A model generated the notes under the pieces. The model was given only the letters and a program-made list of their open reading frames with translations, did no database searches and was not told the origin of the DNA. Shown here in pieces: positions 6,705 to 11,447 of a stretch of 11,447 nucleotides of DNA. Within the stretch, counting starts at the first letter, position 1. The number at the start of each line of letters is the position of its first letter. Made by a program: the position numbers and the translations under genes. The stretch is from Bordetella parapertussis. Its GTDB lineage: Bacteria > Pseudomonadota > Gammaproteobacteria > Burkholderiales > Burkholderiaceae_B. Location: contig CALQNE010000098.1 in the NCBI GenBank assembly GCA_943331855.1, positions 1 to 11,447 on the forward strand. The letters are read 5' to 3'.

Positions 6705-7421
6705 TTAAGCAAAAGGAAGTGAAGATTGCAAAAAATCGCGGTCCGCCAACATCATGCGCATGAGCGGCACAGTGACGCTGCGGTGCTTGGACAAAGAATA
6801 ACGGTCGAGCGCATCGACTAGGGCAAACAACTGGCGAATATCGCGGGAATAATGCGTCAACATCCAGTCGAGCACTTCAGCAGACAGGGGGAGGCCTTGT
6901 CGTTGGGCATAAGTTTGTATCGCTTCAAATTTTTCTTGGTCAGACAGTGGGTCTAGGCGAAAGACCAGATCCCAGCCTAAACGCGTGCGCAAGTCTTCAC
7001 GCAGTGACATCATCATCGGGGCACGGTCGCCTGTCACAGCAAGCGCAAACGCGTCTTGCGTTGAGGCAAGCTCACGCCAGCGATTGTACAGGGCAAATAC
7101 GCAGGCCTGCTGCTCTGGGAGCATTTCTTGAATGTCATCCACGCACACCAATTGGAGGTCTGAGCCCGTGATCGGGCGCGTTGCCCAAGTCATCATTTCA
7201 GCGGCGGGTGACGCTAAGTCAAAGAAAACAGAGGGTTTTTCGGCAGAGATGGCTTTTAGCACGTGGCTGCGGCCTGCCCCAGGTGGCCCCCAAAGATAGA
7301 GGGCGCGACCTGGTACAAGTCCACTTGCCGCCTCAAGGGCGGCAGAGTTTGAACCGACCACAGTGTTGCTTAAAGTTGGGCTCGGCGCGGGAATGATCTC
7401 TAGAAGTAGCTGCCGACTCAT
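6705..7421 (-). CDS. hda: DnaA regulatory inactivator Hda
   Basis: A DnaA-related AAA+ protein that, with ADP and the DNA-loaded sliding clamp, triggers ATP hydrolysis by DnaA and so prevents re-initiation of replication. It has 238 residues. Walker A is GPPGAGRS (45-52), with Arg where most AAA+ proteins have Lys; E. coli Hda also has GAGRSH, so this is a family trait. Walker B is LVCVDDI (91-97). Sensor 1 lies around AVTGD (128-132). DLRTRLGW (143-150) holds Arg147, matching the Hda arginine finger. HYSRDIRQLFALVDALDR is the sensor 2 region. QLLLEI (4-9) sits where E. coli Hda has its clamp-binding motif. The C-terminus ends QSSLPFA, a second clamp-motif-like string. It is the first gene of the minus-strand run and divergent from purM. 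Confidence 0.96.
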   Translation of the reverse strand: MSRQLLLEIIPAPSPTLSNTVVGSNSAALEAASGLVPGRALYLWGPPGAGRSHVLKAISAEKPSVFFDLASPAAEMMTWATRPITGSDLQLVCVDDIQEMLPEQQACVFALYNRWRELASTQDAFALAVTGDRAPMMMSLREDLRTRLGWDLVFRLDPLSDQEKFEAIQTYAQRQGLPLSAEVLDWMLTHYSRDIRQLFALVDALDRYSLSKHRSVTVPLMRMMLADRDFLQSSLPFA

Positions 7422-7430
7422 CGACTCATC
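7415..7430 (-). repeat. 8-base tandem duplication over the hda start codon
   Basis: GACTCATC occurs twice back to back (7415-7422 and 7423-7430). On the minus strand this gives two ATGAGTCG units. The second ATG (7421) opens hda. The first ATG (7429) is out of frame and reads three codons (M-S-R) to a TGA that overlaps the hda ATG in an ATGA. Confidence 0.75.
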
Positions 7431-7492
7431 GTAAAATTAGGTAAAACCACGGGGGAAACCCCGCAATTGTCACATAACCTCGGCTTTTTCTT
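7422..7492. promoter_or_regulatory. Divergent promoter region between hda and purM
   Basis: These 71 bases separate two divergent genes and must hold or adjoin promoters for both. I find no clear -35/-10 pair in either direction and no good ribosome binding site for either gene. The centre holds a short perfect hairpin (7450-7463). Confidence 0.5.
7450..7463 (+). other. Short GC hairpin with GAAA loop in the hda-purM gap
   Basis: CGGGG (7450-7454) and CCCCG (7459-7463) enclose GAAA, which is a stable GNRA tetraloop if transcribed in the purM direction. It lies 29 bases upstream of the purM ATG and 28 bases upstream of the hda ATG on the other strand. No T-run follows directly. Confidence 0.45.
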
Positions 7493-8539
7493 ATGACTCA
7501 AGCAAACAAACCTCTCACTTATCGCGACGCTGGCGTTGATATTGACGCCGGAGACGCGTTAGTTGATCGCATCAAACCGATGGCTGCACGCACGATGCGC
7601 GAGGGGGTCTTGGCGGGTATAGGCGGGTTTGGCGCTTTGTTTGAAGTGCCCAAGCGTTACAAAGAACCGGTCTTGGTATCGGGCACGGATGGCGTAGGCA
7701 CCAAACTTAAATTGGCCTTCGATTGGCAGCGCCACGACACGGTTGGCATTGATTTGGTTGCCATGAGCGTAAACGACATCTTGGTGCAGGGGGCTGAGCC
7801 CTTATTTTTTCTAGACTATTTTGCTTGCGGCAAATTGTCAGTGGATGTGGCGGCACAGGTGGTCGGCGGTATTGCGCGTGGATGTGAACTATCGGGTTGT
7901 GCGTTGATCGGTGGCGAAACTGCCGAAATGCCCGGCATGTATCCGGATGGCGAATATGACCTCGCTGGCTTCGCAGTAGGTGCGGCTGAAAAATCTAAAC
8001 TGATTGACGGTAAATCGATTCGACCGGGTGACGTTGTATTGGGTTTGGCCTCTAGTGGCGCCCATTCAAATGGCTTTTCGCTGTTGCGCAAGATTTTGCA
8101 ACGCGCGGGTGCGCGACCCGAGCAAGATTTTCACGGTCGCCCCTTGGGTGACGTGGTGATGGCGCCCACACACTTGTATGTCAAACCCGTACTCGCGGTA
8201 CTGGCGCAATATGAAGGCCAGATCAAAGGTCTTGCACACATTACCGGTGGCGGCTTGTTGGACAACGTACCGCGAATTTTGCAAGCTGGTTTGCAGGCGC
8301 ATTTGCAGCGTGATGCCTGGCAGATGCCGCAGCTCTTTTCCTGGCTGCAACAACAGGGTGGCGTCGCGGATGCCGAGATGTATCGTGTGTTTAATTGCGG
8401 CATCGGTATGGTTGCCGTCGTGGCGCCCGAGCATGCACAAGCGATTAGTGCCGCGTTGCGCGCGCAAGGCGAAACGGTATATCAGTTGGGTGATATTCGC
8501 GAATGCGCAGACGGTGCGGCGCAGACGGTTGTTGTATAA
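7493..8539 (+). CDS. purM: Phosphoribosylformylglycinamidine cyclo-ligase (AIR synthetase)
   Basis: Closes the imidazole ring: formylglycinamidine ribonucleotide plus ATP gives 5-aminoimidazole ribonucleotide, the fifth step of purine synthesis, in the cytoplasm. It has 348 residues, the normal length. The start [20 protein letters not shown] is typical. It shows [12 protein letters not shown] (64-75), [20 protein letters not shown] (91-110) and [11 protein letters not shown] (140-150), the nucleotide-binding core of the PurM superfamily, followed by [18 protein letters not shown]. The start is ATG 7493, the only ATG at the N-terminal motif. It lacks a strong Shine-Dalgarno sequence. It is transcribed away from hda and followed by a hairpin at 8550-8567, then by an unrelated Bug receptor gene on the same strand. 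Confidence 0.98.
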   Translation: MTQANKPLTYRDAGVDIDAGDALVDRIKPMAARTMREGVLAGIGGFGALFEVPKRYKEPVLVSGTDGVGTKLKLAFDWQRHDTVGIDLVAMSVNDILVQGAEPLFFLDYFACGKLSVDVAAQVVGGIARGCELSGCALIGGETAEMPGMYPDGEYDLAGFAVGAAEKSKLIDGKSIRPGDVVLGLASSGAHSNGFSLLRKILQRAGARPEQDFHGRPLGDVVMAPTHLYVKPVLAVLAQYEGQIKGLAHITGGGLLDNVPRILQAGLQAHLQRDAWQMPQLFSWLQQQGGVADAEMYRVFNCGIGMVAVVAPEHAQAISAALRAQGETVYQLGDIRECADGAAQTVVV

Positions 8540-8549
8540 AAATAAAAAG

Positions 8550-8567
8550 GGTGCTGAAGACAGCACC
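8550..8567 (-). terminator. Terminator-shaped hairpin, T-run only on the minus strand
   Basis: GGTGCTG and CAGCACC form a perfect 7-pair stem around AAGA, 10 bases after the purM stop. The T-run (CTTTTTATTTTT when read on the minus strand, 8538-8549) follows the stem only for minus-strand transcription. For purM transcription the stem is preceded by the A-run and followed by CACATCGC. It may still stall transcription after purM, or it may stop antisense reads entering purM from the right. Confidence 0.55.
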
Positions 8568-8596
8568 ACATCGCATCTAACGCTCATTAAAGGGCG

Positions 8597-8601
8597 AGGA
8601 G
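8597..8601 (+). promoter_or_regulatory. Ribosome binding site of the plus-strand Bug receptor gene
   Basis: AGGAG, with 6 bases to ATG 8608, is the clearest Shine-Dalgarno in the right half of the window. It decides for ATG 8608 over the in-frame Met at codon 15, which would give a more usual signal peptide length. Confidence 0.75.
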
Positions 8602-8607
8602 ACAGCA

Positions 8608-9630
8608 ATGAAGCAGCTAACGAGTGTTTGTTTAGCGCGGGCTATTTGTATGCGCAAAACAATGTGCGGATGGATCCAAGTGCTGAGCATTGCGTTGACA
8701 GGCAGTTTGGTGTCTGTGCACGCACAGGCGCAAGCACCTAATGTTTGGTTGCCACAAAGGCCGATCAAACTGGTTGTTCCGTATCCTCCAGGTGGTGGTT
8801 CAGATATCGCCGCACGGGTGATGGTCACTGCAGTGGGCGGCAGGCTTGGCCAACCAATCGTGGTTGAAAATCGGCCTGGCGCCAACGGCGCCGTCGGCAC
8901 TGAAATCGTATTCAATGCCACGCCAGATGGCTATACCTTGATTATGTCGGGTACGGATGCTTATTCGCGCTATCCGGCGCTTTATCCAAACGCTAAGTTT
9001 GTGTCGGCTCAGTTCGTGCCGATTGCGCCAACGGCCATTGTTAATTTTGTGTTGATGGGCCGCCCGGGTTTAGCGGCTAAAAATCTGCCTGAACTGCTCG
9101 CACTGGCAAAAAAAGAACAATTGAGTTTCTCGAGTTGGGGCAATGGGAGTGCAGGACACATTGCGATGGCGCAATTTAATCTTGTGGCCAAGACTGAGAT
9201 GCTGCACGTGCCGTATCAAGGCGCCGCACCTGCGGCTCAGGCCGTGATCGGTGGTCAAGTAGACTTGACACTCATGCCTGTGCTGTTAGCGGCGAGCTAT
9301 AAAAGCCGTTTGATTCCCTTTGGTGTCGTGGCCCCAGAGCGGGTTGAATTAATTAAAGATATCCCGACGTTAATCGAGCAAGGAACCGAAGTGTCTGCGC
9401 CGTCGTGGGTAGGCGTCTTGGCGCCACCGAAAACACCTGCACCCATTGCCAACACAATCGCTAAGGCCTTGATCGAGGCGATGTCGGATCCTGAAGTAGA
9501 TAAAAAATTAAATGAGGCTGGACTCGCACCGTTGCATGGTTCGACAAAAGACTTTGCCGAACTGATCGCGAAAGACTTTGCCTTTTGGGGTAAAGCGATT
9601 CGCGATGCAGGGATTAAAGTCGATCAGTAG
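8608..9630 (+). CDS. Bug/TctC-family periplasmic solute-binding receptor
   Basis: A periplasmic binding protein of the tripartite tricarboxylate transporter receptor family, which captures small carboxylates or related compounds. It has 340 residues. A Sec signal peptide is visible: a long n-region with Arg and Lys, hydrophobic VLSIALTGSLVSV, and a likely cut after AQA (residues 39-41), so the n-region is longer than usual. The mature protein starts with the family hallmark RPIKLVVPYPPGGGSDIAAR (51-70). It continues with PIVVENRPGANGAVGTE, ATPDGYTLIM, a glycine-rich SSWGNGSAGHIA segment, LHVPYQGAAPAAQAVIGGQV and a C-terminal IPTLIEQG region. No TctA/TctB membrane genes are adjacent, which is common for Bug proteins. 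It lies 68 bases after purM and converges on the RidA gene with 8 bases between stops. Its ligand is unknown. Confidence 0.95.
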   Translation: MKQLTSVCLARAICMRKTMCGWIQVLSIALTGSLVSVHAQAQAPNVWLPQRPIKLVVPYPPGGGSDIAARVMVTAVGGRLGQPIVVENRPGANGAVGTEIVFNATPDGYTLIMSGTDAYSRYPALYPNAKFVSAQFVPIAPTAIVNFVLMGRPGLAAKNLPELLALAKKEQLSFSSWGNGSAGHIAMAQFNLVAKTEMLHVPYQGAAPAAQAVIGGQVDLTLMPVLLAASYKSRLIPFGVVAPERVELIKDIPTLIEQGTEVSAPSWVGVLAPPKTPAPIANTIAKALIEAMSDPEVDKKLNEAGLAPLHGSTKDFAELIAKDFAFWGKAIRDAGIKVDQ

Positions 9631-9638
9631 ATCGTGGT

Positions 9639-10103
9639 TTAGTCGCTGACTTCAAAAAGAGCCTCTACCTCGACCGGCATGTCCGCGTACAACTCAGCGA
9701 TCCCGATTGACGATCGCGTGTGTCTGCCGATCTCACCAAAGACGTCGAGCATGAGATCTGAAAAGCCGTGCATCACTAGCGAAGGCGTGTTGTAGCCGGG
9801 CGCACAATTGACAAAACCCAAGACTCGAACGACACGGGTGACCCGATCAAGCGAACCGATGTTGTTTCGTAGCGTAGCCAGCACTGCTAAGCCCGCGAGG
9901 CGGGCTGCAGCAGCACCTTGCTCGGTGGTGAGTTCTCTGCCCAGCTTACCAACAACAAGAGGCTCACTATCGGGACCAAGCGGGCCGTGTCCGCTCATGT
10001 AGACGTGATTGCCCGAGCGCACCGCGCGCAGACGGTTGTATTTATCGTTCCAGGGTGGGGGCAGTATCAGCCCGAGTTCTTTGATTTTGTTTTCGGCACT
10101 CAT
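9639..10103 (-). CDS. RidA (YjgF/YER057c/UK114) family protein
   Basis: A 154-residue member of the Rid superfamily. The best-known members hydrolyse reactive enamines/imines such as 2-aminoacrylate, and some act as deaminases in catabolic pathways. It is longer than classic RidA (about 130 residues) because of its N-terminal LGLILPPPWNDKYNRLRAVR. It shows NHVYMSGHGPLGPD, GKLGRELTTEQGAAAARLAG, RVTRVVRVLGFVNCAPGY and GEIGRHTRSSIGIAEL, then VEVEALFEV. Arg130 matches the conserved Arg that binds the substrate carboxylate in RidA, and Glu145/147 lie where RidA has its catalytic-site Glu. It is preceded on its strand, 64 bases upstream, by a Bug receptor gene. This suggests a role in the same small-acid pathway rather than general housekeeping, which is inference. 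Confidence 0.93.
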   Translation of the reverse strand: MSAENKIKELGLILPPPWNDKYNRLRAVRSGNHVYMSGHGPLGPDSEPLVVGKLGRELTTEQGAAAARLAGLAVLATLRNNIGSLDRVTRVVRVLGFVNCAPGYNTPSLVMHGFSDLMLDVFGEIGRHTRSSIGIAELYADMPVEVEALFEVSD

Positions 10104-10167
10104 ATTGTCTCTTTGTTCATTGGGTTAGATGGGACTGTCGTTTAAGTGGCGCGCTTGTAAAAGGTGA

Positions 10168-11166
10168 TTACTGCGTTAGTTTGATATTGCTTTCGCGAAT
10201 AATTGTTGACCAGGTCGCTACCTCAGCTTTAAAAAAGCGTGCGAAATATTCCGGTGTGTTGCCCTGAGTTTGAGCACCCATCGACTCAAAGCGCTTAGTG
10301 AGTTCGGGCGAATTGATTGCTGTATTAAATAATACGTTGATCTGAGCGAGCGTATCTTGTGGGATAGCAGAGGGGCCCATGATGCCCCACCAAACCAAAG
10401 CGGTGAATTGAACAAGACCTTGTTCAGAAAAGGTCGGCAAATCGGGGAACAATGCCGAGCGTTTGTCGCCACTGATACCAAGTGCGGTTAACTGTCCCGA
10501 GCGTATGTAGGATGAAGCGCCCAATTGATTATTAAACATAAATTGAATCTGTCCGCCTAAGAGGTCGGTATAAACGGTTGCCCCTCCACGGTAAGGAATA
10601 TGCTGCACATCAATCTCGGTCTGCCGTTTAAACATTTCGTAGGCCAAATGCTCACCGGTTCCGTTTCCGCCTGAACCAAAATTTAGCGTTCCGGGTTTGG
10701 CCTTTGCCAGAGCAATCATTTCAGCAACGGTTTTAACTGACACCGAGGGTGAGACGAGTAACACCATGGGGACGGTACCGATCAGACTAATCGGAACCAA
10801 GTCTTTGGATGCATCGTGAGTCATATTGCTGTAGAGGCTATTGTTGACTGCGTTTGAATTGGAGGCCAGTAACAGCGTATAGCCATCCGGTTCTGATTTG
10901 GCGACGACTCCCGAGCCAACACTACCGCCAGCGCCAGTACGATTTTCGACGATGACAGGCTTTTTGAGTGTGTTGGAAATATAGTCGGACAGTATCCTGG
11001 CCACAATGTCGACACCTCCGCCTGGCGCGTAGGGGACGATTAGTCGGCTAGGCTTGGTCGGGTAGCTTTGTGCGGCAATGCTTTGACTGAAACACAACGC
11101 AAGTACTGCACTCATCCACACTAATCCGATTGACCTTAGCTTCGACAGTTTTTGCTTTATCATCAT
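10168..11166 (-). CDS. Bug/TctC-family periplasmic solute-binding receptor (second)
   Basis: A 332-residue periplasmic receptor of the same family as the plus-strand one but clearly different in sequence. The signal peptide has a basic n-region (KQKLSKLR) and hydrophobic SIGLVWMSAVLALCFS, with a cut probably near residue 32 (SIAA/QSYP). Hallmarks are PSRLIVPYAPGGGVDIVARI, KPVIVENRTGAGGSVGSG, SEPDGYTLLLASNSN, GTLNFGSGGNGTGEHLA, QHIPYRGGATVYTDLLGGQI and LFPDLPTFSEQG. ATG 11166 is followed directly by a second ATG (11163). AAGGA at 11174-11178 sits 7 bases before the first, which favours it. The gene lies 62 bases after the end of a maleate isomerase/racemase-family gene and upstream of the RidA gene, probably in one operon. 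The ligand is likely an acid used by that enzyme. Confidence 0.95.
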   Translation of the reverse strand: MMIKQKLSKLRSIGLVWMSAVLALCFSQSIAAQSYPTKPSRLIVPYAPGGGVDIVARILSDYISNTLKKPVIVENRTGAGGSVGSGVVAKSEPDGYTLLLASNSNAVNNSLYSNMTHDASKDLVPISLIGTVPMVLLVSPSVSVKTVAEMIALAKAKPGTLNFGSGGNGTGEHLAYEMFKRQTEIDVQHIPYRGGATVYTDLLGGQIQFMFNNQLGASSYIRSGQLTALGISGDKRSALFPDLPTFSEQGLVQFTALVWWGIMGPSAIPQDTLAQINVLFNTAINSPELTKRFESMGAQTQGNTPEYFARFFKAEVATWSTIIRESNIKLTQ

Positions 11167-11173
11167 TTTAGAG

Positions 11174-11178
11174 TCCTT
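11174..11178 (-). promoter_or_regulatory. Ribosome binding site of the minus-strand Bug receptor gene
   Basis: AAGGA on the minus strand, 7 bases before ATG 11166 and 10 before ATG 11163. It favours the first of the two adjacent ATGs. Confidence 0.6.
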
Positions 11179-11228
11179 ATTTTTGTTTTAACGTGGTCTT
11201 CGAAAGTGCTTTTGGCGAAGGGGGTCTG

Positions 11229-11447
11229 TCAGTGTGATCGAAGTAGCTTGCCATAATTAGGTATGGCATCTTCGATGCCACCCTTGCGCAAACAATGCCA
11301 AAGCATGGCTTGATTGCTCGAAATGACGGGTGCGTGGATGTCCTTCTCGAGCGCATCGATGATGGAAATGACACGAATATTGGTACAGCTTAAAAAGTAG
11401 GCGTCAGCATCAGGATTTTTTAAGGTCATGGCTCTGCGTTGCCATTC
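11229..11447 (-). CDS. Maleate cis-trans isomerase / Asp-Glu racemase superfamily enzyme, C-terminal end only
   Basis: Only the last 72 residues are in view. The frame is open to the window edge and the ATG at 11429 is internal, because in-frame codons upstream (E-W-Q-R-R-A) continue the protein. AYFLSCTNIRVISIIDALEK and PVISSNQAMLWHCLRKGG are typical of the maleate isomerase / arylmalonate decarboxylase group. The Cys in SCTN fits the second catalytic Cys of these cofactor-free racemases and isomerases, and SSNQAxxW is their conserved C-terminal signature. Members isomerise maleate to fumarate or racemise or decarboxylate related acids; which one applies here cannot be told. It ends 62 bases before a Bug receptor gene on the same strand, probably its partner for uptake. 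Confidence 0.88.
   Translation of the reverse strand, partial: EWQRRAMTLKNPDADAYFLSCTNIRVISIIDALEKDIHAPVISSNQAMLWHCLRKGGIEDAIPNYGKLLRSH

Noticed and set aside
6705..7421. Arg in place of Lys in the Walker A motif of Hda as a sign of an inactive ATPase
   Set aside because: E. coli Hda has the same GAGRSH sequence, so it is a normal trait of the family.
8066..8608. Long reading frame on the minus strand across the end of purM
   Set aside because: It is antisense to purM, has no recognisable domain, and its composition follows from purM codon use.
10168..11166. LALC near residue 25 of the second Bug receptor as a lipobox
   Set aside because: The residue before Cys is Leu, not Gly/Ala/Ser, and a better cut site follows at SIAA/Q, so an ordinary Sec signal peptide is more likely.
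1..11447. CRISPR array, tRNA, IS element or prophage remnant
   Set aside because: No spaced direct repeats, cloverleaf-like sequence, transposase or integrase motif was seen. Nearly all of the window is accounted for by metabolic and housekeeping genes.

Overview
The window looks like chromosome of a betaproteobacterium, most likely Burkholderiales and possibly Alcaligenaceae-like. Two things suggest this: the housekeeping block purM / hda / HAD phosphatase / pcnB / folK, an order I know from that group, and two Bug (TctC-type) periplasmic solute receptors, a family greatly expanded there. By eye the base composition is only moderately GC-rich. Coding density is high and no gene-free stretch exceeds about 110 bases. 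I see no tRNA, rRNA, IS element, integrase or CRISPR array.

Left part (1-4011, plus strand): a tight acyl-CoA catabolic operon, cut at its 5' end by the window edge. It holds the C-terminal part of one acyl-CoA dehydrogenase, a complete second and divergent acyl-CoA dehydrogenase 4 bases later, a two-hotdog (FAS1-like/HTD2, MaoC superfamily) hydratase, and a class III (CaiB/BaiF) CoA-transferase whose start overlaps the hydratase stop. The genes could activate an acid to its CoA thioester, desaturate it and hydrate it. The dehydrogenase pair resembles heteromeric enzymes in which catalytic and FAD-binding residues are divided between two subunits. The substrate cannot be read from the window.

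Middle part (4122-8539): the housekeeping block. On the minus strand, read from right to left, are hda (DnaA inactivation), a HAD-IB phosphatase, pcnB (poly(A) polymerase) and folK (folate synthesis). They are nearly contiguous and probably one operon. Divergent from hda, across a 71-base intergenic region, purM (purine synthesis) is on the plus strand. folK converges on the CoA-transferase gene.

Right part (8608-11447): accessory transport and catabolism. A Bug receptor follows purM on the plus strand and runs convergently, 8 bases away, into a RidA-family gene on the minus strand. Upstream of the RidA gene in the same direction are a second Bug receptor and the C-terminal end of a maleate isomerase / Asp-Glu racemase family enzyme. 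The last three look like one operon for uptake and processing of a small carboxylate, perhaps nitrogen-containing. No TctA/TctB membrane subunits are in view.

No wholly new system is obvious. The points most worth checking are the paired dehydrogenases with glycine where the classical catalytic glutamate would be, a clamp-motif-like C-terminus on Hda, an 8-base tandem duplication over the hda start, a perfect hairpin over the folK start, and a terminator-shaped hairpin after purM that points the wrong way for its neighbours.
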